Assembly: GCF_025833875.1 (NCBI RefSeq)
Contig: NZ_JAOYOD010000001.1
Coordinates: 682,001-746,000, forward strand
DNA: 64,000 nt
From: Reichenbachiella ulvae
GTDB lineage: Bacteria > Bacteroidota > Bacteroidia > Cytophagales > Cyclobacteriaceae
Direction: 5' to 3'
A program made the position numbers and the translations under genes. Positions within the stretch are counted from its first letter, which is position 1. Each line of letters starts with the position of its first letter. The notes below the pieces were generated by a model. The model saw only the letters and a list, made by a program, of their open reading frames with translations, searched no databases and was not told the origin of the DNA. Shown one piece after another: positions 1 to 10,872 of the stretch.

Positions 1-39
1 ATGATTAGGGATGCAAAAAATAGAGAGAATTTAATGTCA

Positions 40-792
40 CTATTCGTCTTTGTCATTCCAGATTGCCCAGGATTTTTCTGCCTGACCGACTAGCATGGCA
101 TAGCCATTTTTTGTTTTAGCTCCTGCATTGATCCCTTCTTGCATGAAAGCCGTAAGCTCTGGATTGTAGACAAGATCAAACAATAGGTGATCGGCGCTCA
201 GTTGGTCATAAGGCAGATCAGGTTTTTCTTCCACGTTAGGATAGGTGCCCAGTGGAGTGGTATTGATGATCAAGAGATTGTCCGCAATGAAGTCAGGGTT
301 TTCATTGATCTGATCATAGGAGATCGTTTTGTCTGAGCTACGTCTGGATACCATTTGATAGGGGATGGAAAGGTCTTCCAGTGCTTTGACAATGGCTTTA
401 GAAGCGCCACCGGTTCCCAATACCAGGGCGGATTTGCCTGCTAGCTCCCATTCCATTAGCGAGTCTTTGAAACCGTAGTAGTCAGAGTTGTATCCCGTTA
501 GCTTTCCATCAGCGCTTACTTTGATCGTATTCACCGCCTGAATGGCCGTGGCATGTTCGTCCATCTCATCCAGATACTGCATGACCTCCAGTTTGTAGGG
601 GATGGTCACATTGAGCCCCACAAGATCTGGGCTCAGGTTTTTGATCAGATCGGGAAAATGTGCAATATCAGGCAATTCATACAGCTCATATTCGCAGTTT
701 TCAATTCCCTCTCTATCAAACTTTTCACCGAAGTACTTCTTAGAGAAGGAATGCTTCAGTGTCTTTCCGATCAACCCAAATTTTTTCATCAT
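40..792 (-). CDS. aroE: Shikimate 5-dehydrogenase
   Basis: This cytoplasmic enzyme of the shikimate pathway reduces 3-dehydroshikimate to shikimate with NADPH. The 250-residue length is usual for the short Bacteroidota form. The N-terminal substrate domain shows a SFSKKYF motif near residue 15 and NVTIPYK near residue 61, whose lysine is the catalytic one in the family. The NADP-binding loop is GTGGASKA near residue 126. Two Met codons start the frame and either could be used. Its first codons overlap the stop of the upstream DUF368 gene by 4 bp, so the two are probably translationally coupled. I see no functional tie between them. Identity is secure from motifs and length. Confidence 0.96.
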   Translation of the reverse strand: MMKKFGLIGKTLKHSFSKKYFGEKFDREGIENCEYELYELPDIAHFPDLIKNLSPDLVGLNVTIPYKLEVMQYLDEMDEHATAIQAVNTIKVSADGKLTGYNSDYYGFKDSLMEWELAGKSALVLGTGGASKAIVKALEDLSIPYQMVSRRSSDKTISYDQINENPDFIADNLLIINTTPLGTYPNVEEKPDLPYDQLSADHLLFDLVYNPELTAFMQEGINAGAKTKNGYAMLVGQAEKSWAIWNDKDE

Positions 793-1739
793 TTGGCGTT
801 TTTGTTCGAACTGTTTTTGATCAGTATAGCTACTTTTTCGAGGATGATCACGAGCATAAACCCTAAGGCCATAAAGAGAATCGCCTGTACAATCATTGGG
901 TTGTTGCCCGTCTCTTCGAGGTATTGAGTAGGTAGGATGTTTTTCTCTAAAGTTGGTACCTGCTCTCCGTGGATCAGCTCAAAGCGAATCGGTTTTTTCC
1001 AGGGCCAGATTTTGTTCAATGAACCGATCATGAAACCCGCCAGCAATGCCACTGCATAGTTGTGGAACTTCTTCAAAAACCAGGATATCGCTCTCGAAAA
1101 ACTTAAGAGTCCAGTGATGCAGCCTAAGGCAAATACAATGATGACTCCAAAGTCCAGATCATTTAAAGCATCTACGATATAGGCGTATTTGCCCAGAATC
1201 AAAAGGATGAAGCTCCCAGAGATCCCCGGTAAAATCATAGCGCAGATAGCTATGGCCCCACTGATAAAGATGAACCAAAGTCCATTAGGAGTGGTAGCAG
1301 GTGTAATGATCGTGATCAGAAAAGCAATGGCAATCCCCACCAATCCAGAAAGCACTACTAATGCGTTCCATTTTGATATTTCTTTCGCTACAGAAATGGA
1401 TGAAATGATCACCAATCCGAAGAAAAAGGACCAGATCATGATAGGTTGCGTTTCTAGCAAGTGCGAAATGATTTTCGCCAGGCTCACCACACTAACCAGG
1501 ATGCCTCCAATCAAAGGCAGAAGAAACTGCCCATTGATGTGCTTCCAAAGCTCTTTGAATTTGAACTTTGTCAAGAGTTTGAAGGCATCTAAATCAAAAG
1601 AGCTAATGGATGCCAATAGCTCTTCGTAAATACCTGTGATAAATGCAATGGTTCCTCCAGATACGCCTGGGACAACATCTGCACTGCCCATTCCCATTCC
1701 TTTGAGGAACAATAGGACGTAATACTTAATGGATTTCAT
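789..1739 (-). CDS. DUF368 membrane protein (PopT-type polyprenyl-phosphate translocase candidate)
   Basis: A 316-residue polytopic inner-membrane protein with about eight to nine hydrophobic segments. The family signature GMGSADVVPGVSGGTIAF lies at residues 16-33, and a second inverted-type motif MILPGISGSFILLILGKY lies near 168. DUF368 members (PopT) have been reported to recycle undecaprenyl phosphate across the membrane for envelope synthesis. That role is inferred here from the family only. The gene sits 17 bp downstream of the ComA-like gene and overlaps aroE by 4 bp, so the three probably form one transcript. Gene call is strong; function moderate. Confidence 0.9.
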   Translation of the reverse strand: MKSIKYYVLLFLKGMGMGSADVVPGVSGGTIAFITGIYEELLASISSFDLDAFKLLTKFKFKELWKHINGQFLLPLIGGILVSVVSLAKIISHLLETQPIMIWSFFFGLVIISSISVAKEISKWNALVVLSGLVGIAIAFLITIITPATTPNGLWFIFISGAIAICAMILPGISGSFILLILGKYAYIVDALNDLDFGVIIVFALGCITGLLSFSRAISWFLKKFHNYAVALLAGFMIGSLNKIWPWKKPIRFELIHGEQVPTLEKNILPTQYLEETGNNPMIVQAILFMALGFMLVIILEKVAILIKNSSNKNAK

Positions 1740-1756
1740 GTCGGGTGGATTAGCGT

Positions 1757-2530
1757 TTATTCAGCTCCTTTGCCATTAAGGAAGTGATCGAAAGTATCTC
1801 CTCTCAGTCCTAGTCTGATGGTTTCTAAAGGAATTACTTCATTCGGAGCGATGTTACCAAGGTTTACATTGGCTCCTAGCAGCTTGATGAACCAAACTTG
1901 TTGTTCCTTTTGAGGCGCTTCCCAAAGTACTTTTTCCATTGGGATTTTCGTTAGGATCTCTTGAACCAAACCAGATCTTACTTCACCAGTAGATCTAAAA
2001 AGTCCAACATTTCCTCCTTCACGAGCTTCACCGATTACTTTCCAGGCTCCTGCATCTAGTTCCTTTTGCATCAATTCGATCCATTTGTATGGAGGAATGA
2101 TCTCAGCAGCATCTTTCGATCCTACTTCTGAAAGTACAGTTACTTGCTTAGCCAGTGTGCGGATGTACTCACATTTCTTTTCATGATCCAGCGTGATAGA
2201 TCCGTCAGATACCTCTGCATGGCTTAGTTGGTATTTGTCCAAAACCTTGCGATAATCATCAAACTGATCTCGGATAATGAATGCTTCGAATAGCGTTCCT
2301 CCCAAATAAACCGGGATGCCCGCATTTCTATAAACATCTAGTTTCTTCTCGAAATTGGAAGTGACATAGGAGGTAGCCCACCCCAACTTAACAATGTCTA
2401 TGTAATCGCCACAGGTGTCGATAAGGTCTTCCGCTTGTCTCGTGCTAAGCCCCTTGTCCATCACCATTGTAAATCCTTTCTCTCTCGGCTTTAACGTTCT
2501 ACTAGGTAGATTATTTAAATTATAATTCAT
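1757..2530 (-). CDS. ComA-like phosphosulfolactate synthase
   Basis: A 257-residue TIM-barrel protein of the ComA family, which adds sulfite to phosphoenolpyruvate to make (R)-phosphosulfolactate. Family-like stretches are KGFTMVMDKGLS near residue 19, VKLGWATSYV near 47, VYLGGTLFEAF near 74, KVIGEAREGGN near 163 and NLGNIAPNEVI near 223. In methanogens the product feeds coenzyme M. Bacteroidota do not make coenzyme M, so the product more plausibly feeds sulfolactate, cysteate or sulfonolipid (capnine-type) synthesis, which is common in Cytophagia. This last step is inference, since no comB, comC or lipid gene is adjacent. It is the first gene of a probable operon with DUF368 and aroE. Confidence 0.85.
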   Translation of the reverse strand: MNYNLNNLPSRTLKPREKGFTMVMDKGLSTRQAEDLIDTCGDYIDIVKLGWATSYVTSNFEKKLDVYRNAGIPVYLGGTLFEAFIIRDQFDDYRKVLDKYQLSHAEVSDGSITLDHEKKCEYIRTLAKQVTVLSEVGSKDAAEIIPPYKWIELMQKELDAGAWKVIGEAREGGNVGLFRSTGEVRSGLVQEILTKIPMEKVLWEAPQKEQQVWFIKLLGANVNLGNIAPNEVIPLETIRLGLRGDTFDHFLNGKGAE

Positions 2531-2642
2531 TCAGAATATTTCAAAAACTAATATGCACTGGTCGATAATCGACTTGCAAATAAATTGATTTATAGATTAG
2601 ATGCAAAGCTATTTGAAGAATGATTTCTGTGATTGAAATCAC

Positions 2643-4037
2643 TTATTTGTACTGCTGGATAATTTTATAAAGGGCCTTTTGTGTCTCTAGATTTGGGAAG
2701 AAATCGTAAAGCAGCGTGTGGCCTTCATAGTTCAAAAACAACCCTCTTTCCAGAAAGTTGAAGGCTTTTTTGTATTCTCCAGATTCAATATGATAAACAG
2801 CACACATGTAATACAAGGAGGATTCCTCTGGCAACTCACTGATGCCGTCAGTGATAATGCCGATGGCTCGTTCCATGTCGCCTTGCTCAAAATATATTTT
2901 TGACCAATTCTTCCATATATCAGGATTGCCAGGACTCAATTGGCTCGCTTCGTCATAGGCATCTATACTGGAGATGGTGTTTCCTACCTTATATTCAGCA
3001 TTGGCCAGAGCGGTCCAGTAGTCTGGATTCTCTATGCTCAATTTCAGCGCTTTGTTGAAGAAGTGAACCGCTTCATACCATTTGTCCTGATGCCCCAGGC
3101 ATATGCCCGTGCAGTACCAGGCCTCATCATAAAACTGATCCAGCTTAGTAGCCTTTCTATAATAGCGAATGGCCAGGTCGTACTGCTCGATGTTTTCATA
3201 TACAGATCCGATACTGAAATAAATCTCAGGAGTCGGCCCTTCTAGTTCCAATGTGGTTTTGAAAGCATCCAGCGCCTGCTCGTTCTTTTTTAGCATCATG
3301 AACGAATTGCCCATGTTGTAGTAGGCTGAGCTATATTTCTCGTCTATGGCGATACAATACTCATAGGCGCTGATAGAGTCTTCAAATCTCTCCAGCTTGT
3401 TGTATATGATGCCCAGATTGTACCAGGCATACTCAGAATAAGGATCTTTGTCTATGAATTCTTTGTAGTAGGAGACACTCTTTTCCAGTTCTCCCATCAC
3501 ATCCAGACAATAAGCCAGCTCATAAAGCGCAGCTTCATTGTTGAGGTTTTCCTCTAGGGACAGTTTGAAATACTTGACCGCATTGTCATAGTCAGATATA
3601 TTCTGATAAGCCAGGCCTATAGAAAAGTGGATTTCATCTTTTTCCTGCGAAAATTCCAAAGCTTTGTAGAAGCTCTCAAGTGCTTCTTCATGATTGCCTT
3701 GCATTACCTGAATGTTGCCTTTGATCAGGTGTATATCGCTATCTCCAGGATTGAGGTTAGCCGCCTGATCCAGCAAACTAATGGCTAGGCCATATTCCTC
3801 CAGATTAGAATAGGTCTGGGCTTTCAGTATCATGAATTCCGCAGCATAGGGATGTTGCTCCATCGCAAAATTCAAGGCCTTCAGGGCTTTTCTGAAGTTA
3901 GACTGGTCGATGTAATGATGCACGATGTGCTCATACTCATCTGTAGAAAAGTAAAACGCCTCTTTATTCTCTTTGTGAGATTCGTACCTTTTGACCAGGT
4001 CCTTGTCTTCGTTGCGTTTTTTATAATTTTCTTCCAT
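2643..4037 (-). CDS. Tetratricopeptide repeat protein
   Basis: A 464-residue soluble protein made almost wholly of TPR units of about 34 residues from residue 40 to 450. I count roughly eleven to twelve, with typical AxYNLGxxYxxLxxxxxAIxxYxxAI spacing. There is no signal peptide or membrane segment, so it should be a cytoplasmic scaffold for protein contacts. The N-terminal 35 residues are highly charged. It stands alone between a 112-bp gap to the ComA-like gene and a 285-bp gap to the DUF3127 gene. Similar TPR proteins are widespread and conserved in Bacteroidota, but the specific partner cannot be deduced. Confidence 0.9.
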   Translation of the reverse strand: MEENYKKRNEDKDLVKRYESHKENKEAFYFSTDEYEHIVHHYIDQSNFRKALKALNFAMEQHPYAAEFMILKAQTYSNLEEYGLAISLLDQAANLNPGDSDIHLIKGNIQVMQGNHEEALESFYKALEFSQEKDEIHFSIGLAYQNISDYDNAVKYFKLSLEENLNNEAALYELAYCLDVMGELEKSVSYYKEFIDKDPYSEYAWYNLGIIYNKLERFEDSISAYEYCIAIDEKYSSAYYNMGNSFMMLKKNEQALDAFKTTLELEGPTPEIYFSIGSVYENIEQYDLAIRYYRKATKLDQFYDEAWYCTGICLGHQDKWYEAVHFFNKALKLSIENPDYWTALANAEYKVGNTISSIDAYDEASQLSPGNPDIWKNWSKIYFEQGDMERAIGIITDGISELPEESSLYYMCAVYHIESGEYKKAFNFLERGLFLNYEGHTLLYDFFPNLETQKALYKIIQQYK

Positions 4038-4263
4038 TTACTCCAATAATTAAGCTACAAAGATAGCGGTTTTTAGTGGATACACATCTTCAATTCTAAG
4101 TTCTGAAGATAGACAGTTTTATTGAGACTTGGAAGCCCGATTATGTTGCTTTATCACAGCTATTAAAGGATTATTGTGCTAAGGTGAAAGTTAAATCCTA
4201 GATTTTCAGAGAATTAAAGTCTTGAAATACTGGGTAAAAAAAGTTGGTAGGGCAGATTCTGAA

Positions 4264-4298
4264 TAAAAAGAAAACCCCGACCATGAATGGGCGGGGTT
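4264..4298 (-). terminator. Rho-independent terminator of the DUF3127 gene
   Basis: On the minus strand a GC-rich stem (AACCCCG at 4292-4298 paired with CGGGGTT at 4273-4279) is followed by TTTTCTTTTT, about 25 bp after the DUF3127 stop codon. Confidence 0.8.
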
Positions 4299-4322
4299 AT
4301 ATAAAATGATTTTTTGGATCGA

Positions 4323-4712
4323 TTAAAATGGCAAATCATCGGCATCATTGTCATTGCTGTTCAGCCATTCTGGTTCTGATAGGCTCTCAGCACCTCCCTC
4401 TTGTGCCGGTGCACTTGGTGCAGCTGCTACATCGTTGGCAGCAGATAATCTCCATGCCTGTAGAGAGTTGAAATAGACTACTTGACCTTGTGGGTTGGTC
4501 CATTTTCTTCCTTTTAGGTTGAACGCTACGTTGATTTCTTGTCCTACGTTGAAGGGATCTAGTAAATCACATTTGTCCTGAATCAACTCAAACTTTACAA
4601 ATTCCGGGTACTGTGGATTTTCTGCATACTCAACTACGAATTCTCTTTTTCTGAAAGAACCAGATACTTGTGCAGTGTCGAATTTTTCTAAAAGTTTGGC
4701 TTTGATCTCCAT
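4323..4712 (-). CDS. DUF3127 domain protein
   Basis: A 129-residue protein with the DUF3127 fold. Visible features are a beta-rich N-terminal part (SFRKREFVVEYAE, residues 18-30), a central NVGQEINVAFNLKGRKW-type OB-like segment, and an acidic low-complexity tail ending DDADDLPF. That tail resembles the acidic C-terminal tip of single-stranded DNA-binding proteins. I chose the ATG at 4712 over an upstream in-frame start at 4781, because the extra 23 residues are low-quality hydrophobic sequence absent from the family. DUF3127 proteins are small, conserved and of unproven function in Bacteroidota. A nucleic-acid role is inference from the OB-like look and the tail. Confidence 0.88.
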   Translation of the reverse strand: MEIKAKLLEKFDTAQVSGSFRKREFVVEYAENPQYPEFVKFELIQDKCDLLDPFNVGQEINVAFNLKGRKWTNPQGQVVYFNSLQAWRLSAANDVAAAPSAPAQEGGAESLSEPEWLNSNDNDADDLPF

Positions 4713-5232
4713 GGGGCTTAATAATTTTTTATGAATTGAAAATTGGGTGGCAAAGATGAAGATTAGAGAGAGTAAATACAAACCACTAGCCGGGCTTTTT
4801 CAGGATCGGTTTCTTAGTTAACGTAGATTCCACCTATGTCAGAGTATTTTGGGTTTTTTCCAGGAATCAAATAGATGGATTTCGTATTTCCCTTGCAGGA
4901 AAACTCCGGAATTAGAATCAGGATGTCTTTATCTTAATGTTTATGGATTACTGCTTGAGAATGATCGTTTGCCGTCTGGGAATCCTTATTTGTTAGGTTG
5001 AATATGGGGGTGGGCGGGTTCTCTTATCATTATGGCCTGGCCTACAATCGACCAATTTCCCGCTTGCGTTTCGAAATCCTCAACAGGAATGAAATATGTT
5101 TCATTTTGTTTCAGATAGTAATTTGTCTTTTCATATTCCTTCTGCGTATCGATCGAATCTTAGACGGCCTTTAATTGAGTGGCTCAGGGTTTCAATTGAT
5201 GGCATGAGATAATATGGTATGAATCACCCGAA
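4713..5232. other. 520-bp intergenic region with a possible gene remnant
   Basis: No intact gene is visible. On the minus strand an open segment without a start (5159 down to the TAA at 4986-4988, 57 codons) has protein-like composition, including KTNYYLKQNETYFIPVEDF. It could be the decayed C-terminal end of a lost gene. This is weak evidence based on composition only. The rest holds the presumed promoter of the DUF3127 gene, with no box I can assign. Confidence 0.35.
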
Positions 5233-5233
5233 T

Positions 5234-5266
5234 ACAAAAAGCCCCTGCTCTATTCAGAGCAAGGGC
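5234..5266 (-). terminator. Rho-independent terminator of the chemoreceptor gene
   Basis: On the minus strand the stem GCCCTTGCTCT / AGAGCAGGGGC (5241-5266) has a short loop and is followed by TTTTTGT, 44 bp past the chemoreceptor stop. Confidence 0.85.
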
Positions 5267-5309
5267 CAACATAACTAAACATATTTATGAAGCTGACTAT
5301 TACTATTTC

Positions 5310-6839
5310 TTATGCATTGTCTACTCTAAAGAAGGATACCAATTCCTTCAAAGTCTCTGCTTGGTTTGACAATTCTTCAGAACCACTTGCCATTTCTTCT
5401 GAGCTGGCAGAGTTGCTTTGAATGATGTCATTCAACTGCTGAATGGCACTGTTGATTTGTTTTGTTGACTCATTTTGTTCCATTGAGCTATCAGAAATTT
5501 GCTTCACCAATTCAGCGGTTTTTGCAATTTCTGGAACCAAATCATGAAGCAAAGTGCCTGATTTTTCTGCCACAGAAACACTGTTTCTTGATAGATCATC
5601 GATGTCCGCAGCAGCCTTCTGCGAATGTTCTGCTAATTTTCTTACCTCTGCAGCTACAACTGCAAATCCTTTTCCTTGTTCACCAGCTCTTGCTGCTTCC
5701 ACTGCGGCATTCAGGGCCAAAATATTTGTCTGTCTGGCGATTTCACCTATTACTGTGATCTTCTCAGCAATCATGTTCATACTGGTCACAGTTTCACCCA
5801 CAGCTTTGGATGCATTGTTTACGCTAGATGAGGCCGTATCAGCGATGCGCTCTGTTTCCTTGGCATTGTCACTGTTTTTGACTGTCGATTCGGTCATCAT
5901 ATCCATAGATGAATTGATTTCTTCAGCAGATGCAGCTTGTTCGTTTGCACCTTGTGAAAGACCAATCGAGATGTTTGTCAACTGCTCGCTCGCAGAAGAT
6001 AGGTTTTTAGAAGAAGAGATCACTTCAGATATGATTTTCTTCAATTGACCTACCATGGATTTTAAATCCTTGTAAAGGCCATAATCTCTGTCGTCAAATT
6101 GGATCGTCAGGTTACCTTCAGATAGCTCTTTTGCGATTTCTGCCGCCTCGCTTGGCTCACAACCTAGTTGTCTTACGATACTTCTAGTCAGAATCAAACC
6201 TGATACTACCATGATCAGTACTAAACCACCGAAAAATGCGAAGGCAATGGTTCTGATTTGCTCTGATCGTTCGATACTCTGTGCGAAATGCTGCGCAGCT
6301 TCTTTCTCACTGATCTCGGTCATCTCATCGATCGCCCCTCTGAGTATATCAAAGGTTTTTGCAAAGTCTGTGAAGTATAACTCTTTAGCCAATTCCAGAT
6401 CTCCTGATTTTAAGGCCTTTTGAATTTCCGCTGTTTGAGTAACAAGTTTGTTGTAATTGTAGTCGAAAGTTTCGAATTGACTCAAGTCGCTGTTTCCCGA
6501 AGCTTGTACATAGATTTGTCTGAACTTCTGAAAACGCTCATTGAGTTGTTGTCCGTTTTCATCTACTATTGTGAACTTTTCTTTTAGAGACATAGAGGAG
6601 TTTTCTCCGTATGTCGAAATGATCTCACTGAATTCCAGGCGTGCCTGGTATCCATCTCTGTCGGATTGTAGCAAGTAATTGATACTGACTAACCAGTCTT
6701 CATAGATTGCTTCGATGTTGCCACGAATCAAGCTAAGACTGTAGGTGTTGTAAACGATGTTCGAAACGTACAATGCAATGATGATTGCAAAGACAGATAA
6801 CACCCGTGTTGAAACTTTCATATTTGTAAGTAAATTCAT
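5310..6839 (-). CDS. Methyl-accepting chemotaxis protein with 4-helix-bundle sensor
   Basis: A 509-residue inner-membrane chemoreceptor. Transmembrane segment 1 covers about residues 10-32 and segment 2 about 195-217. They enclose a 160-residue periplasmic helical domain of 4HB_MCP type. A HAMP-like linker follows (218-270), with a signalling domain from about 285 to 500. The hairpin tip motif [18 protein letters not shown] near residue 372 is canonical for CheA/CheW binding. There are no che genes nearby, so it must couple to a kinase elsewhere. In a gliding bacterium it could tune surface movement or a non-motility pathway. Its own terminator follows, and the next gene upstream (6869) is 29 bp away, so co-transcription is possible. 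Confidence 0.93.
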   Translation of the reverse strand: MNLLTNMKVSTRVLSVFAIIIALYVSNIVYNTYSLSLIRGNIEAIYEDWLVSINYLLQSDRDGYQARLEFSEIISTYGENSSMSLKEKFTIVDENGQQLNERFQKFRQIYVQASGNSDLSQFETFDYNYNKLVTQTAEIQKALKSGDLELAKELYFTDFAKTFDILRGAIDEMTEISEKEAAQHFAQSIERSEQIRTIAFAFFGGLVLIMVVSGLILTRSIVRQLGCEPSEAAEIAKELSEGNLTIQFDDRDYGLYKDLKSMVGQLKKIISEVISSSKNLSSASEQLTNISIGLSQGANEQAASAEEINSSMDMMTESTVKNSDNAKETERIADTASSSVNNASKAVGETVTSMNMIAEKITVIGEIARQTNILALNAAVEAARAGEQGKGFAVVAAEVRKLAEHSQKAAADIDDLSRNSVSVAEKSGTLLHDLVPEIAKTAELVKQISDSSMEQNESTKQINSAIQQLNDIIQSNSASSEEMASGSEELSNQAETLKELVSFFRVDNA

Positions 6840-6868
6840 CAGATTAAGTGTTTAGTTTTTATTACTGA

Positions 6869-8158
6869 TTAAAAAGACATGTTAAGGAATGTAGGCTTCA
6901 CTACTATAACTGCATACACAGTAGAAGAACCGTCAGAACTATCAGCATTGTAGTAGCTCAAATAAGTGTCGGTCACCCACATGTGGCTGTATCCTAACGT
7001 AACCTTCATGTTATTGCTTTGTTTGTAGTGCCATCTGAGATCGAGCTCAGAGCCATAATAGTCGTCGAATGTAGTACTCAAATCAGAACTCGATACCTGT
7101 GCATTGCTAAAGAAAGCATGCCAGTGTACATCCATACTTGACTTTGGACTAGTCTGTATCTTGGCTTTGAAATAATAATCTTCCACGCCGGTTACTGGCC
7201 ATAATTTGGTGTAGAAGTAATCCAGATAGCCATAGTATCCGTGTCTCAATCCAAAAAGGATGTCGAAATTGTTTTTCTTGTTATAATTTGGATCAGAAGC
7301 ATTGGCTGTAGAAGTACCTGATACTACATCAGTACCCAATGTGAAGGATAGTTTTTTGTTAGGTGAGAATTTTACCTGTGCCGAGTACAGATAAGCACTG
7401 ATATCTTTTCCTAAACCTACTGTGTCTTTACCAAATTGATAATATCCAATACCTTTAACGCTTAGCTGGTCGTTGATCTTGTAGCCGATATTCAATCCTG
7501 TAGTATGATTGTATCTAATGTCTAATTCATCGTTTGGTTTTTCCAAACCTCTATTCATAAATACAAAGTTGGCATTGAGTCTGTCTGTTTTTTTGCTGGC
7601 CCAGAGGAACTGCATGTTCTTGTGATTGGCTAGTGGGTAGTTTTGTTGTTCCAGATCGAAACCTGTCGTGTTGTAGGCAAAGGCTGCATGTACTTTGTAT
7701 CCATTCTTTTCATATTTGAGAAGTGCCGCATCATGCGCCATGTTACCACCCCAGTTTAGTCCACCAAGGATGTACTGATCTCCGTATATAAATCCCTGTC
7801 GACCAAATTTCACCGAAAGACCATCTACTAGTTCTTTTTCTACCCATGCTCTGAAGATACTCAAGTTACCAGCCTGGCCATTGTTTCTATAGGTACCCCA
7901 TGCTCTTAAGTCCTGAAGGATGAACTCTGTACTAAGGTCTCCCTTCTTTTCATAGTTCATGATGATTCGAGTTCTTTGGCTCACATAGCCCTCATCCGTG
8001 CGGTCTCCATACATGGGGATTCTGAATCCATGAGAGTAAAGCGGGTTGAGTCGGTACTCGCCTTGCATTGTGAAAGTTTGTTCTTCCTGTCCAAATGTTA
8101 ATTGAGACCAGAAGACCATTCCTAGTGTGATAAAGATTAGTTTCTGTAATGTTTTCAT
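6869..8158 (-). CDS. Outer-membrane porin-like protein (alginate-export-like beta barrel)
   Basis: About 429 residues from the chosen start, whose N-terminus MKTLQKLIFITLGMVFWSQ is a clear signal peptide ending LTFGQ. An in-frame start 27 bp upstream would prepend nine polar residues and spoil the signal, so I prefer 8158. The rest is alternating beta-strand sequence rich in aromatic residues, typical of an outer-membrane barrel. Early motifs (GEYRLNPLYSHGFRIP, QRTRIIMNYEKKGDL, VKFGRQGF) resemble alginate-export/porin family members. Substrate cannot be deduced. It lies directly upstream of the chemoreceptor gene, so the two may be co-expressed. Confidence 0.8.
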   Translation of the reverse strand: MKTLQKLIFITLGMVFWSQLTFGQEEQTFTMQGEYRLNPLYSHGFRIPMYGDRTDEGYVSQRTRIIMNYEKKGDLSTEFILQDLRAWGTYRNNGQAGNLSIFRAWVEKELVDGLSVKFGRQGFIYGDQYILGGLNWGGNMAHDAALLKYEKNGYKVHAAFAYNTTGFDLEQQNYPLANHKNMQFLWASKKTDRLNANFVFMNRGLEKPNDELDIRYNHTTGLNIGYKINDQLSVKGIGYYQFGKDTVGLGKDISAYLYSAQVKFSPNKKLSFTLGTDVVSGTSTANASDPNYNKKNNFDILFGLRHGYYGYLDYFYTKLWPVTGVEDYYFKAKIQTSPKSSMDVHWHAFFSNAQVSSSDLSTTFDDYYGSELDLRWHYKQSNNMKVTLGYSHMWVTDTYLSYYNADSSDGSSTVYAVIVVKPTFLNMSF

Positions 8159-8540
8159 CGTGCTGAATCGGTTATTGTTCTCCAAAGGTGGTATCTATTA
8201 GGAGCAGATACAATCCTGTTTTAGATGTAATTTTATCTAAGTAAAAATGCTGAACTGTTTTGCTCCAGATATGCGAAGAAGGAGTGGAGTGGGCTAATAG
8301 ATTTCGTGCTGCTTGAAAAGAAAAGTGCTATTTTAGAGCTTTATGCGTGTTTTTTAGCTCATGGATTGAAGATTGTGTGATGGGGTTAGTTTTCCTCGAT
8401 AGGCTTTTTTACTTACTTTTTCACTAGTGTTTTCTACCCTGTGTTTCTGTGAATCTGAAAATTCTATGATAGAAAGAATGAGATCTTTTTTTAGGTTTTT
8501 AGCCAAAATAGTCATGATTTCGAGAAGAAAAGACACAAAA
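8159..8540. other. Intergenic region between porin-like gene and groEL terminator
   Basis: This roughly 380-bp stretch should contain the porin promoter. I see no convincing gene: a 60-codon minus-strand frame (8354-8536) has no family resemblance and overlaps the groEL terminator side. An inverted repeat GTCCG/CGGAC lies just outside it at 8585-8604, between the groEL stop and the terminator. Confidence 0.4.
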
Positions 8541-8568
8541 AAAGTCCAGTCGATATCGACTGGACTTT
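8534..8568 (-). terminator. Terminator of the groESL operon
   Basis: A perfect 28-bp palindrome (AAAGTCCAGTCGAT at 8541-8554 with its complement to 8568) is followed on the minus strand by a T-run. It lies about 55 bp after the groEL stop. Confidence 0.88.
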
Positions 8569-8621
8569 GATATATAATTGATATGTCCGTACTATCCTGT
8601 CGGACGAAAAGGCATGTTCAA

Positions 8622-10265
<1,644 letters not shown>

Positions 10266-10300
10266 TTAAATTCCAGGTTAAACTTTTAGATCTAATTAGA

Positions 10301-10579
10301 TTAAAGACTTCCGAATACGTCAGAATTTCTCATGATGAGGTAGTCTCCTCCGTCCAATGAAATCTCAGTTCCAGAGTATTTACCATAAAGCACTTTATCT
10401 CCCACCTTAACAGTTACAGGCTTATCGCTTGTTCCTTCACCAACAGCAACTACGATGCCTTCTTGTGGTTTTTCTTTGGCAGTGTCAGGAATGATGATTC
10501 CTGAAGCAGTTTTCTCTTCTGCGGCAGCAGGTTCAACCAAAATGCGGTCTTCGTTTGGTTTAAAGTTTACTTTTGACAT
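10301..10579 (-). CDS. groES: 10-kDa co-chaperonin GroES
   Basis: The lid subunit of the GroEL/ES folding machine, 92 residues and complete. Typical features are NEDRILVEP near residue 8, the mobile loop [21 protein letters not shown] (residues 21-41) and the C-terminal strand [13 protein letters not shown]. It is the first gene of the groESL operon. Upstream, on its own strand, lie several copies of TGTCAG and a TGGCAC box, described separately. No CIRCE element is present. Confidence 0.99.
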   Translation of the reverse strand: MSKVNFKPNEDRILVEPAAAEEKTASGIIIPDTAKEKPQEGIVVAVGEGTSDKPVTVKVGDKVLYGKYSGTEISLDGGDYLIMRNSDVFGSL

Positions 10580-10628
10580 TTTACTTATCGTTTATAATTT
10601 TTTACAAAAATTAAGTTGCAAGGCATAT

Positions 10629-10701
10629 ATCATTTCTTGTGCCAAAGCTGTAATGCTGACAAAAAGACCGAATGGACTGACAGCTTGTAATGACACTGAC
10701 A
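10629..10701 (-). promoter_or_regulatory. Candidate groES regulatory region: TGTCAG repeats plus TGGCAC box
   Basis: On the minus strand, upstream of groES, TGTCAG occurs at 10696-10701, 10677-10682 and 10656-10661, with TGTCAT at 10690-10695. A TGGCAC (10639-10644) then precedes ATGAT (10629-10633). TGGCAC followed by a TGA-type box with this spacing resembles a degenerate -24/-12 (sigma-54-like) promoter, and the repeats resemble activator sites. This is pattern reading only. Confidence 0.4.
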
Positions 10702-10734
10702 AAATAATCCTGCCAAAGGGACTTGTCTAGAACT

Positions 10735-10872
10735 TAGATGCTAGATTTTTAGATTCAAGAACCAAGATTGTTAGAATCAAGATTTGAAATTTGAGATTCA
10801 AGACAAGACTCGAGAAACAGACAAGAGGCCAGAGTCAATAGTTAACAGCAAACAGCCAATAGCTAATAATAA
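10735..10872. repeat. Degenerate short direct repeats (CAAGATT / GATTCAAGA type)
   Basis: The stretch is built from loose variants of GATTCAAGA and AATCAAGATT, then CAATAGTTAACAGC-like words. It has no open frame and reads as low-complexity intergenic filler at the end of the 167-residue secreted protein gene. Confidence 0.5.

Noticed and set aside
8354..8536. 60-codon minus-strand frame upstream of the groEL terminator
   Set aside because: No family features, weak composition, and its 5' end is next to the terminator stem.
10580..10730. CIRCE (HrcA) element upstream of groES
   Set aside because: No TTAGCACTC/GAGTGCTAA pair is present.
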